Below are positions 16,027 through 23,774 of a DNA stretch of 53,159 nucleotides, in pieces. The DNA is from SIG291 sp045543455. Lineage in GTDB: Bacteria > Bacillota > Clostridia > Lachnospirales > Lachnospiraceae. Below the pieces are notes generated by a model that had not been told where the DNA came from, ran no database searches, and saw nothing but the letters and a program-made list of their open reading frames with translations. Each line of letters opens with the position of its first letter. Position 1 is the first letter of the stretch. The DNA is taken from NCBI GenBank assembly GCA_045543455.1, contig JAZQMK010000033.1, forward strand, positions 1 through 53,159, written 5' to 3'. Made by a program: the position numbers and the translations under genes.

Positions 16027-17415
16027 TTATTTCAATATTAGTCTCAATAAATTCTGCATATTAAATCTAAACTTGTAACAATTCCTGTTTTGATGCACTT
16101 GAAACTCACCTATACTAATGCCGTCATACTTAACAGTGTTACTCTCATTCCATTCTTCTAACGAGTTCTTTGTAAAAGAAAATCGCTCTCTTTCCCATAC
16201 AAATTCTTTTATGTCGTTTTTGCTTATAGCTATATATTCAAACTTATTTTTGATCTCATATATCCACAATAACCAATCTGAATCAAATAAATGTTCCACA
16301 TAGATGGGCATTATTTTTTCTATATTAGCAAGCACCATCTTCTTGAATGATTCTCTACTTACCTCCTGAATTCCTTCTTCCAAAAACTTTGAAAAATATA
16401 ATAAGCACGTCTTTGAGCCTGGTTGTCCTACCTCTGGCGGGCACACCATTTTACCTTTATTTGTTTTCAACGACAATGTTTTCTCACCCTCAAGAATAAA
16501 ATCATATGAACATTTGCTCTGCTCACCTCTTTCGCCAGGTGTTGATCCACTATGTTTTATAGCCTTAGGCATATTATTAAATGCTTTATCAATTACCGGA
16601 AGCAATCTTTCTACATACGATTTGAGAACACGTCCAGTAAAACTTGAAGGTTTCTCTAAGTCAAAATAATCACATATTGCTCCTTCAGCAGACATTCCTA
16701 ATGTCTCATTAGTTTCTTTTACTTGCCTAAACCACTCAGGAATGCTTGAAATGATAAATCTAAACTTAAAAGAACGTTCTTTGTGTGTTTGAATCTCTGC
16801 AATTGATATACCCTTGTATTTTAATGTTGTGCTCTCTACCCAAGTATCAATACCTCGCGTAAAACTAAAATCCGTTCTATCAAACGAATAATTCGCCAAC
16901 TCTTCTGCTTTGATCACTTGTATATTCTTCAAATTCTTTCTTGATATAAGAACGGTATAATCAGACTGAAACAAATTCTCAATAAACACTGGCATAACTT
17001 CATGGATATGCTCTATAATCATTTTCCTAACATCTGTTTGATTCTCAATTTTTGCACCATAAATTTCTGCAAAATATTCATTTAGAACCGGAAAACCAGC
17101 TTGTCCTACTGTTCTAGGAGCCACTTTATCACTTGTCTTTGTTGTCCTTATAGACAATGTCTTACCATTATCTAACAAAAAATTATGTGGCGATGTCGTT
17201 TGTTTACTTTTAATTAATTCCTGCGTGTATGTAAGCAAATGTGTCGGTCTTGACTTTACCATTTCAAATATAGTAGTAATTACCGGTTGCAATTCGTCCT
17301 TATAATCTTCATTATAATTTGACTCAAATTGAGCTGCTGCCCAATCATTAATCTCCAATCCATATTCACTACATATCAATTTTTGTAAGCTTAATCCATA
17401 ATCTGCGTTATTCAT
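16027..17415 (-). CDS. Type II restriction endonuclease-like protein with two tandem homologous halves
   Basis: From ATG 17415 (seven bases behind AGGAGGG; the longer open frame to 17526 has no signal and overlaps a terminator) the product has 462 residues. Two halves repeat the same signatures. TLSIRTTKTSDKVAPRTVGQ (~80) matches TLSLKTNKGKMVCPPEVGQ (~311). SDYTVLIS matches SDWLLWIY. KYKGISIAEIQTHKERS-FKFRF matches KYDGISIGEFQVHQNRNCYKFRF. The pattern S-[IL]-[KR]-T-[TN]-K-x-KV-x-P-x-x-[VI]-GQ is typical of a group of clostridial type II restriction enzymes. A tandem duplication in one chain suggests an intramolecular dimer able to cut both strands. The neighbouring C5 methyltransferase would protect host DNA. 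Confidence 0.75.
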   Translation of the reverse strand: MNNADYGLSLQKLICSEYGLEINDWAAAQFESNYNEDYKDELQPVITTIFEMVKSRPTHLLTYTQELIKSKQTTSPHNFLLDNGKTLSIRTTKTSDKVAPRTVGQAGFPVLNEYFAEIYGAKIENQTDVRKMIIEHIHEVMPVFIENLFQSDYTVLISRKNLKNIQVIKAEELANYSFDRTDFSFTRGIDTWVESTTLKYKGISIAEIQTHKERSFKFRFIISSIPEWFRQVKETNETLGMSAEGAICDYFDLEKPSSFTGRVLKSYVERLLPVIDKAFNNMPKAIKHSGSTPGERGEQSKCSYDFILEGEKTLSLKTNKGKMVCPPEVGQPGSKTCLLYFSKFLEEGIQEVSRESFKKMVLANIEKIMPIYVEHLFDSDWLLWIYEIKNKFEYIAISKNDIKEFVWERERFSFTKNSLEEWNESNTVKYDGISIGEFQVHQNRNCYKFRFNMQNLLRLILK

Positions 17416-17442
17416 CGAAACCCTCCTAATACATATATTTCT

Positions 17443-17471
17443 ATTATAACAAATTGTCCAGATATAGTAAA
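17443..17471 (-). promoter_or_regulatory. Promoter of the restriction endonuclease gene
   Basis: TTTACT (17471-17466), 17 bases, TATAAT (17448-17443) on the minus strand. The spacer carries CTGGACA (17461-17455), the same core found at the methyltransferase promoter, in a position where a bound protein would block RNA polymerase. Confidence 0.6.
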
Positions 17472-17472
17472 A

Positions 17473-17501
17473 AGGTTTTGTCACATTTAGCAACAAAACC
17501 T
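17473..17501 (-). terminator. Terminator of the GHKL-ATPase operon
   Basis: AGGTTTTGT (17501-17493) pairs with ACAAAACCT (17481-17473), followed by TTTTTAC on the minus strand. It lies 25 bases after the stop of the last operon gene (17526). Confidence 0.85.
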
Positions 17502-17525
17502 CTTCCTCGTTATGTATCAAGCACA

Positions 17526-18284
17526 CTACACAGTGTTCAAGACCTCTTTAATTTGAAATGTTATTGTATCTACCAATTCACTATACTCATACGCATCTAA
17601 TATACTTATTCTGGCAAAACAACTAATATTTTTGGGAACCTTTGTTTTATACTTTGCATTTTTAATTCGCGCATCACATCCATTTTTTATAATAGATTCG
17701 ACAAACGCTCTTAATATAATCGGATTTCTTGACATTGCTCTTTCATAAATGGCCTTTACTGGATCTATAAAATGAAATGCCACTCTTGATATTTCTTCTT
17801 CGTCTTCAGAGCCTAATATATCAATCATACTCCAAACAAATAGCAATCCTGTTCTTGAACGAGTTCTTACATTAAAATAAAATCGTTCAATTTTATCCAC
17901 ATTCATTTTATCATCATCATCCAGTCGCAATTTCTTTACAACATCCGCAAAGATCTTAAAACTAAGATATGTCCATACTTCCTTCTCATACATTATATTT
18001 GTGGGAATAATTGTACCATCTATATCTTTGCTATCTTTATGTAATTTCATTCCAATTTTGGCAAGTTTTTCATATGTTTGCAATTCGCTGTTCACAATAT
18101 TCATATACTCATTTGGGTTATATGAAAACCTGATCAATTTGCCGTTCACTACAACATTTTCTGAAACGCTTTCTAATTCTTCATCAGAAAGTTCAATACA
18201 TTTTGTTTGAACAAACCTGTCTGTCACAGTTTTCATTAGTTCATCAAACTCTGTACGCTTTACTCTTTTCAAATATACTTCCAT
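17526..18284 (-). CDS. GHKL operon gene 4: DUF6339-like protein
   Basis: The product has 252 residues, is cytosolic and mainly helical. The central stretch MYEKEVWTYLSFKIFADVVK, then FYFNVRTRSRTGLLFVWSMIDIL, recalls the DUF6339 family found beside restriction and ATPase genes; this match is from memory of the pattern. It lacks any recognisable nuclease motif, though a cluster of conserved-looking R residues (NVRTRSRTG) could contact nucleic acid. It begins four bases after the stop of the 18289 gene and ends the operon just ahead of the terminator. Its function is unknown; the close packing implies a shared task with the GHKL ATPase. Confidence 0.6.
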   Translation of the reverse strand: MEVYLKRVKRTEFDELMKTVTDRFVQTKCIELSDEELESVSENVVVNGKLIRFSYNPNEYMNIVNSELQTYEKLAKIGMKLHKDSKDIDGTIIPTNIMYEKEVWTYLSFKIFADVVKKLRLDDDDKMNVDKIERFYFNVRTRSRTGLLFVWSMIDILGSEDEEEISRVAFHFIDPVKAIYERAMSRNPIILRAFVESIIKNGCDARIKNAKYKTKVPKNISCFARISILDAYEYSELVDTITFQIKEVLNTV

Positions 18285-18288
18285 AAAG

Positions 18289-19155
18289 TTACACCTCCAT
18301 TTTGCTAACAGCTATAATCGAATTTTCTATTTGATTATTCACCATCTTGTGTGCAACTTCATATATTTGTGCCATATCAATCTTACCATCATCCATTACA
18401 TTAGTAATAAAAGACGCCATATCTTTATATCCACTAGTCTGCATAAATATCTGTTCAAACAATAAATACACCTCTTTGTTTTTAGAATCTTCATATTCTT
18501 GTACAAACTCAACTAAGGCAAAAACAAATACTTCAAACACAAGATGACTATCAAACACATTACATACTTCTTTCTTATTGTTTTTTACAATTCCATATGC
18601 TCCATTAAATTCAGGCCCAACACATACATTAATAAAGTTTTCATTTATTTTTATACAATACCCATTACCTGACAGCTCGTCCATAACACTAAATTTAATG
18701 AAATCATTATTGCTGGAATTATATGACAATGTTTCCTCGTTAGACTTTGCTAATACGTCCTTTTTCCTGACTTTTGCAATGTAATCACCTTGATATATAT
18801 CTAACATTTCTTCATGATAAGCCAATTCAATGTCTTCATTAGCCAAAACATAAGCAACAAATCTCAATGTATCATTCGCCTGTATTTTACTAACCTCAAC
18901 ATCTATATAGCATTTACCCTCTACTACATCAATTGGCACCAAAAAAGCAAAAATATTTGATTGCAGTTTAGCATACATCTTTGCTCTGTTCTCTAATATC
19001 AATGTTTTCAAACATTCTGAGTTCATATTAACATCTAGCTCAAATATCATCTTTTCGCCCATAAAGCTATTACGAACATATGTAATTTCAAAAACAACGC
19101 CTTCCTTATAAGATGAACCTTCATCATTCAATACTGGATATGGATATTTACTCAT
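18289..19155 (-). CDS. GHKL operon gene 3: protein of unknown function
   Basis: The product has 288 residues from ATG 19155, seven bases behind AGAAGGGAG; a longer frame to 19188 lacks a good start signal. The gene overlaps the end of the ATPase gene by eight bases, so translation is coupled. The N-terminal half is beta-rich (YPYPVLNDEGSSYKEGVVFE, then KMIFELDVNMN), the C-terminal ~90 residues are helical (FEVFVFALVEFVQEYEDSK, then ASFITNVMDDG). No family was recognised. A beta-sandwich adaptor followed by a helical dimerisation part is a reasonable reading but is inference only. Confidence 0.65.
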   Translation of the reverse strand: MSKYPYPVLNDEGSSYKEGVVFEITYVRNSFMGEKMIFELDVNMNSECLKTLILENRAKMYAKLQSNIFAFLVPIDVVEGKCYIDVEVSKIQANDTLRFVAYVLANEDIELAYHEEMLDIYQGDYIAKVRKKDVLAKSNEETLSYNSSNNDFIKFSVMDELSGNGYCIKINENFINVCVGPEFNGAYGIVKNNKKEVCNVFDSHLVFEVFVFALVEFVQEYEDSKNKEVYLLFEQIFMQTSGYKDMASFITNVMDDGKIDMAQIYEVAHKMVNNQIENSIIAVSKMEV

Positions 19156-21031
19156 TAGCCACATCTCCCTTCTTATACAATTCGGCACTTAATTGATATG
19201 TAATATCTCTATTAAGATTAAGCGTAACTGTATTAATTTCTCCCTGTTTCAAAGATATATTATTAACCTTTCCATTTACAACTTTACGTCTAGTAGTTCC
19301 AATGTTAACACTTAAAAGAAAATCACAAACGGTATCATCTTCCTTTCCTTCTGAATTCACTGACATAAACTTCAGTTCAGCATTTTTAATATCTTCGTTA
19401 ACAGCAAATCTCAACAAATATTCTTTATTTCCTTTTATAAACACTGGCTCAATAAGGAAATCTTCATATAACACGCTATCGAGTTGACCACCTTTTTTCG
19501 CTGGTTTATTCTTCCCCTGCTTTCTTTTCTTCTTTTCATCAGTTTCTCCATAGCCAGCTTTTCCTTCTGTGTAGTCTTTACTTTTGCTACCTTTACCTTT
19601 AGTAGAAACACCTGCCCGCTTGACAACTGGTGTAGAGTTTTTCTTTTTTACTGAAGCAATTACACCTGGTATTGTAATAATATTACTTAAACCATCTATA
19701 GTTTGACCTTCTTTTTCATTTATACTTGTCATTTCAAGTATATATTCACTGACTACATTCTTTATTTGTTCCAATGCGTAAACTGCATCTCTATTTATCT
19801 CCATATTTTCATCTTTGGTAACGAACGAGTCGTGAGCGGCATTTTCTAAAGATGCCAACAACTCATTCAACTCCTTACCATCAATATACACAACCGCAGT
19901 ATATGGTTGTCCCGCTTTATTCAACCTATAATCAGTTATTCTCATACCATGGCTTCTTACAATTGTATAATACTTTTTGTTATGCTCATTACCTAATCCA
20001 AAATATATATCAATACGCCCCAAGCAATTGGCATTCTTATCGTATATCTTATGACTCTTATCTGCTTCACCCTGATATACTCTAAGACAGCCTTCTAAAC
20101 CGTTCTTTGTCTCACTTTGAGTTCTGTAATACTTTCTAAACATCTTCTCAAAACTTGCTTTATTTATAACTTCATCCAGAACCTTAACAACCAAATTTTC
20201 ATTAAGAATAGCCACAAAAAAGTTCTCCAAAACTGCGCTAATTATTGACGCCGTTACATCTGCTTCATTGTCATATATATTTACGCCAACAATAATTACA
20301 TCTGTTCCATAATCATCCTTCCTAATAAAATAAGGATTAATATCGTTATCATTACTCGCTACGATTGGATTTACTCTATTTTTAGGGTCTGCACTTTCAT
20401 CAATCACACCATACCAGCCCTTGCTATTCTTACGTTTACCATCATTATCAGTCCAACTTATAAGTGTAGTTTTGCCTTGTAAAAGACAATCACTATATTC
20501 ATCATCTCCAACACTATATTTGTTCTTTGTTGCATAAAAAACCGTATTACATGAACTAATTATAAACGGAACTTTTTTACCTACACCATGACTTCCTGCT
20601 GACCCTGGTCTTTGTTTGATTGATTTGCCCTCATCAAATACAAATGCTCCCCATGCTTCTTCTCTACCCGTTTTTACACCCTTTGTGTTTTTATCCGATA
20701 TTTTCAAGCAATATATCTTCTCTTTGTCCAATACATCAAGACCCACTTTATAAGAACCTTTAGTTTGCTTATTCGTAGCTGCTTTCATACATTTTTCTAA
20801 TATTTCCTTCGTCCTATTACACCCAGGAATATCCGATATACTAAGCTCCTTATTCAAATCAAAAATCACTTCTACTGGCTTTGATTCATCATCCTGCGCA
20901 TCCAACGAATTCTGAATTATTTCTCTAGCAAACGAACTCCACCTGTCAATTCCAAACTTAGAATCAGCAAACTTATCTACCAATTCATCTGATGGACTTA
21001 AGTCATCACTAAAATACCAACCTATATTCAT
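19148..21031 (-). CDS. GHKL operon gene 2: Hsp90/MutL/MORC-like ATPase
   Basis: The product has 627 residues. The N-terminal GHKL ATPase has the N-box AREIIQNSLDAQ (~36-47), with E as general base and N for magnesium. KISDKNTKG follows at the D-box position, and GSAGSHGVGKKVPF near 147 forms the ATP lid. An S5/transducer-like region follows to about 440. A basic low-complexity linker (about 475-520, rich in K and G) leads to a C-terminal beta-rich domain (about 525-620). Bacterial GHKL ATPases of the MutL/MORC type are known beside restriction-modification genes. It may form an ATP-driven clamp on DNA. It is the core of the four-gene operon 21265-17526. Confidence 0.8.
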   Translation of the reverse strand: MNIGWYFSDDLSPSDELVDKFADSKFGIDRWSSFAREIIQNSLDAQDDESKPVEVIFDLNKELSISDIPGCNRTKEILEKCMKAATNKQTKGSYKVGLDVLDKEKIYCLKISDKNTKGVKTGREEAWGAFVFDEGKSIKQRPGSAGSHGVGKKVPFIISSCNTVFYATKNKYSVGDDEYSDCLLQGKTTLISWTDNDGKRKNSKGWYGVIDESADPKNRVNPIVASNDNDINPYFIRKDDYGTDVIIVGVNIYDNEADVTASIISAVLENFFVAILNENLVVKVLDEVINKASFEKMFRKYYRTQSETKNGLEGCLRVYQGEADKSHKIYDKNANCLGRIDIYFGLGNEHNKKYYTIVRSHGMRITDYRLNKAGQPYTAVVYIDGKELNELLASLENAAHDSFVTKDENMEINRDAVYALEQIKNVVSEYILEMTSINEKEGQTIDGLSNIITIPGVIASVKKKNSTPVVKRAGVSTKGKGSKSKDYTEGKAGYGETDEKKKRKQGKNKPAKKGGQLDSVLYEDFLIEPVFIKGNKEYLLRFAVNEDIKNAELKFMSVNSEGKEDDTVCDFLLSVNIGTTRRKVVNGKVNNISLKQGEINTVTLNLNRDITYQLSAELYKKGDVANE

Positions 21032-21049
21032 AGCCGCATCCTCCGTATA

Positions 21050-21265
21050 CTATAATTTAAACTTTTTCACACCACTTGATGCATTATATGTATGCTCCAA
21101 ATCTGAAACTGCACTTTTCAATGTCTTAATTATTTTATTCAAATCTTCCTGTGTATACTCGTAGTTATTACTGTTAGCCAAATTACCCATCAGCTCTATT
21201 CCTTTGAGAATATTATCCATTCTCTTCTCCGCTAATCTTACAAATTTTTCTCTCTTAGTTTCCAT
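21050..21265 (-). CDS. GHKL operon gene 1: small helical protein
   Basis: The product has 71 residues: a basic N-terminal helix (KREKFVRLAEKRMDNILKGI), the phrase ELMGNLANSNNYEYTQEDL, and a second helix ending in KKFKL. Small proteins with this RLAEKR...GNL-N...NY-Y pattern occur at the head of several clostridial restriction and defence operons. Their function is not known to me. AGGAGG precedes ATG 21265 and the next gene starts 18 bases after its stop. It may be a regulator or a subunit that keeps the system inactive. Confidence 0.7.
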   Translation of the reverse strand: METKREKFVRLAEKRMDNILKGIELMGNLANSNNYEYTQEDLNKIIKTLKSAVSDLEHTYNASSGVKKFKL

Positions 21266-21286
21266 AATTCGACACCTCCTACTATA

Positions 21287-21355
21287 ATCCTACAATATTC
21301 CCAACACATTGTCAACATATATTTACTACATTTTGAAAACGTAGTAAATATATGT
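21287..21355 (-). promoter_or_regulatory. Promoter of the GHKL operon with a 41-bp palindrome at the -35 box
   Basis: TTGACA (21315-21310), 17 bases, TAGGAT (21292-21287) on the minus strand. Directly upstream is a perfect inverted repeat with 15-base arms and an 11-base loop: ACATATATTTACTAC (21315-21329) and GTAGTAAATATATGT (21341-21355). Its inner end abuts the -35 box. There is no T-run on the operon-proximal side, so it reads as a protein-binding site (activator or repressor) and not as a terminator. Confidence 0.65.
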
Positions 21356-21378
21356 GCTACAAAATTACTTTCTAACTA

Positions 21379-21421
21379 AAAAAGCACTTTAACAATACTC
21401 TCGAATCATCAAAATGCTTTT
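21379..21421 (-). terminator. Terminator of the 21453-21752 gene
   Basis: AAAAGCATTTT (21421-21411) pairs imperfectly with AAAGTGCTTTT (21390-21380), followed by TTTAG on the minus strand, about 30 bases after the stop at 21453. Confidence 0.65.
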
Positions 21422-21452
21422 AACCTTTAATCTATTAAATATTACAAACAAA

Positions 21453-21752
21453 TCATACTTTTTTATAATCAAAAAGACAATTTAGAGCAGCACTTATAAA
21501 CCCATTTTCTAAATATGATCTCTGTCTACGACATTTTAAAAACTCTAATAGCCCGCAATAAAACGTCGAATTTTTATCTTTAACACTATTCTCTACCGAC
21601 TTTATCTTTTCAATAGCTTCATCATCTATTTCTAATATATCCATATAATCACATAAATAACGAATTGCCCTCACATATGATCTTGCTTTTCCAGAATCCT
21701 CAAATCCCGGCGTCTTACAAAATTCTTCAAACTCAGCTTCAAATTTTTGCAT
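21453..21752 (-). CDS. Small helical protein, related in pattern to 14333-14602
   Basis: The product has 99 residues from ATG 21752, which follows GTAGGAGG; a longer frame to 21818 overlaps the upstream membrane-protein gene and has no signal. The pattern FEEFCKTPGFEDSGKARSYV, then AIRYLCDYMDILEIDDEAI, ends in a helix FISAALNCLFDYKK. It shares the order of aromatic and charged positions with the 89-residue protein at 14333. Both look like the N-terminal helical module of some restriction enzymes, here without the enzyme. The two genes bracket the restriction and GHKL block. Confidence 0.65.
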   Translation of the reverse strand: MQKFEAEFEEFCKTPGFEDSGKARSYVRAIRYLCDYMDILEIDDEAIEKIKSVENSVKDKNSTFYCGLLEFLKCRRQRSYLENGFISAALNCLFDYKKV

Positions 21753-21762
21753 AATTTTCCTC

Positions 21763-22140
21763 CTACAATACATTTTTTCTAATACAAAACCTTGACACCA
21801 TACCAAGGCAGCCCACATATATCACTAATATAATCACCACTGCCCATATAGCAAATCCGCACAATGACATCAACCATAACAAAAAAGTATGTACACAATA
21901 AAACAACAAATAAAGTAAACTCCCTAGTACCGGAGCACTTCCCTCATCATAATACATCCCCACAACCCCAAACGTCACACAATGCACGAACGGCTCTGCT
22001 ATCCAATTTAACATCTCTGGCTGAATCATTATTGGTACCTCTCCAATATTCATTATCAAGCCATCTCCCAACACTTTAAATGGATTAGGAATATAGAATT
22101 GTCGTATTAATACACTAAGCACCTTCATTATCCTATACAT
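21763..22140 (-). CDS. Small membrane protein, unknown function
   Basis: The product has 125 residues with two or three hydrophobic segments in the C-terminal two thirds (about 50-65, 70-92 and 95-117). The N-terminal part (QFYIPNPFKVLGDGLIMNIG) looks amphipathic. GGGAGG lies five bases before ATG 22140. It follows the ribbon-helix-helix-like gene after 18 bases and probably shares its transcript. Pairs of this type appear in clostridial mobile elements, but no precise family was recognised. Confidence 0.6.
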   Translation of the reverse strand: MYRIMKVLSVLIRQFYIPNPFKVLGDGLIMNIGEVPIMIQPEMLNWIAEPFVHCVTFGVVGMYYDEGSAPVLGSLLYLLFYCVHTFLLWLMSLCGFAIWAVVIILVIYVGCLGMVSRFCIRKNVL

Positions 22141-22158
22141 ATTATCCTCCCAAGCTAT

Positions 22159-22818
22159 CTATTTTTCAAGTCTTTTTCCATGCATAATATTATAATTATG
22201 CTTTCTTTTGTTATCATACTCTTTTATTTGGTCAATAAGCTTTTGTTTCAATTCCTCTGATATTGATGATTCTTCTATCATCAATATCTCTTCATCCATT
22301 TGTTTTTCCATAGAATTTTTCTCCTGTAAATCAATAGTTTCAAATGCTTTATTCTGCCAAAACGACTCATTATTTTCGCTCATTTCCATATATGAAATAC
22401 ACTCCATTTCATACATCCAACCATTTGTTACAACTATATGTGATTTTACTACCTCATTGAACATTTCAGCATTTTCTTTCATCTTAGCAACACTTTTATT
22501 TATCGTTTCCTTTACGCACATTTTATAAGCTTTAAACATATCTGGGTCAAAATTGTAAGTATTCATTATCATCAAACTTTCATTTTCATCCAATTTTATA
22601 GGATTAATACATCTTGGAGATATTGCATAATCTGAAAATACCTCAAACGCCCTTGTTACATCATCTTCTAAATAATCTAATAATAAATGTTTATAGAATG
22701 CATTTAAAGACATCGTCTTCGATGACAAAAATCCCGCCGTAATAAGCGCATCATAATATTTTCTCAATTTCTCAATATCCTTTTCATCCATTTTAATACT
22801 AAGCACTTTATTCGCCAC
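22159..22818 (-). CDS. Ribbon-helix-helix-like protein with helical tail, GTG start
   Basis: The product has 219 residues. The start is GTG at 22818, nine bases behind GGAGG, because no ATG is nearby in frame. The N-terminus NKVLSIKMDEKDIEKLRKYY, followed by MSLNAFYKHLLLDYLEDD, resembles a plasmid- or phage-type ribbon-helix-helix DNA-binding domain. The rest is acidic and helical with many methionines, ending in a probable coiled coil (about 165-210). Inverted repeats overlap its promoter, in line with autoregulation. It is the first gene of a unit with the small membrane protein. Confidence 0.6.
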   Translation of the reverse strand: MANKVLSIKMDEKDIEKLRKYYDALITAGFLSSKTMSLNAFYKHLLLDYLEDDVTRAFEVFSDYAISPRCINPIKLDENESLMIMNTYNFDPDMFKAYKMCVKETINKSVAKMKENAEMFNEVVKSHIVVTNGWMYEMECISYMEMSENNESFWQNKAFETIDLQEKNSMEKQMDEEILMIEESSISEELKQKLIDQIKEYDNKRKHNYNIMHGKRLEK

Positions 22819-22836
22819 TTTATATTACCTCCTTAT

Positions 22837-22886
22837 CTAAGTATACCTTCATACTAGAGGTATTACCCAACGAATGTCAATACCTA
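22837..22886 (-). promoter_or_regulatory. Promoter of the ribbon-helix-helix-like gene with inverted repeats
   Basis: TTGACA (22880-22875), 18 bases, TAGTAT (22856-22851) on the minus strand. The segment holds GGTATT...AATACC across the -35 and spacer, and ATACC...GGTAT across the -10. Both are spaced as operator half-sites. Confidence 0.5.
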
Positions 22887-22894
22887 TTTTAAAA

Positions 22895-22938
22895 AATTCT
22901 CCTGCATCATACTTTTTATGGTCTTCAGCAGGAGAATT
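22895..22938 (-). terminator. Terminator of the AbiEi-like gene
   Basis: AATTCTCCTGC (22938-22928) pairs perfectly over 11 bases with GCAGGAGAATT (22905-22895), followed by TTTTAAAA on the minus strand. Confidence 0.9.
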
Positions 22939-23035
22939 TTACTTATTGTTATATAATCCATCTCACATTACACTGTTCATAATCTATCTTCAATCCGCTC
23001 CATAGCAGAAAAGCCTATTGTAAACTTCTTTCTTA

Positions 23036-23662
23036 TCACGATATAATCTCATAAACTACTCCCCACTCGATCATTTTCTTTGCCGTCATACCGGTAATTG
23101 CAGATGTAACCTCTGATAGTTGTTCCTTCGTAAAACGTTTCTTTTTTACATAAGTCCGCATTATATCTATGGTCTCTTCCATCGATAGTTCCGTATACTT
23201 TTCAGCCTGACCAATACCATCCAAAAGCTGCAAAAGTTCCGCATTGTTTTCTGAAACAGCAACCGCTGCTTTTTTAATTCTAACCTTCTGACTGCCTACT
23301 GTAATTGTACGTCCATTAGTAGCTTCCTTATTCGTAACGATCTCAATTATCGCCGGCATTTGTGTCGTCAATCCAAGCTGGTTTACAAATGATATTCCGG
23401 TCACATAACCAAATGTTTCTGATTTACTTCTCACATATTTGCGCATAATAACAAGAAACGGATCGAGATAACTTTTACCCAGTAATCCACCCTGTTTGGG
23501 TATATAATAGATACCATTATCATACCTTTCCAGAAAACCATTTGCCACAAGTCTCTTTACCGACTGGCGTACTGCATTCTCAGATAATTCTTCTATTTTC
23601 AAATCATTTAAAAAGATTGGTTCGTTATATCCATAATTCTCTAATAAGTAAGATTTCAACAT
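23036..23662 (-). CDS. Orphan AbiEi-like (DUF6088-type) antitoxin
   Basis: The product has 208 residues. A winged helix-turn-helix occupies residues 20-60 (LSENAVRQSVKRLVANGFLE, then YDNGIYYIP). The remainder (SYLDPFLVIMRKYVRSKSET, then GYVTGISFVNQLGLTTQMP) follows the DUF6088/AbiEi pattern, the transcriptional antitoxin of type IV toxin-antitoxin and abortive-infection systems. The partner nucleotidyltransferase toxin (AbiEii) should lie just downstream, but the ~100 bases before the terminator hold no frame for it. It is therefore an orphan or the survivor of a decayed pair. TGAGGTGAG-type ribosome binding site precedes ATG 23662. Confidence 0.75.
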   Translation of the reverse strand: MLKSYLLENYGYNEPIFLNDLKIEELSENAVRQSVKRLVANGFLERYDNGIYYIPKQGGLLGKSYLDPFLVIMRKYVRSKSETFGYVTGISFVNQLGLTTQMPAIIEIVTNKEATNGRTITVGSQKVRIKKAAVAVSENNAELLQLLDGIGQAEKYTELSMEETIDIMRTYVKKKRFTKEQLSEVTSAITGMTAKKMIEWGVVYEIIS

Positions 23663-23774
23663 AGTCTCACCTCCATATATACCGTACCATATTTATATTA
23701 GTTTTGTCAATATTTATGTCTATTATTCATTTTTCTCTCAAAGCCTCCTACCTGGCTCTGCCTCTCTCCCACAC

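Noticed and set aside
16027..17526. Longer restriction protein starting at 17526
   Set aside because: The extra 37 residues would be encoded across a terminator and the gene's own promoter, and have no ribosome binding site; ATG 17415 has AGGAGGG.
21279..21360. Reading the large inverted repeat at 21315-21355 as a terminator
   Set aside because: No T-run follows on either strand and it abuts a TTGACA box; a true terminator for the upstream gene already lies at 21379-21421.
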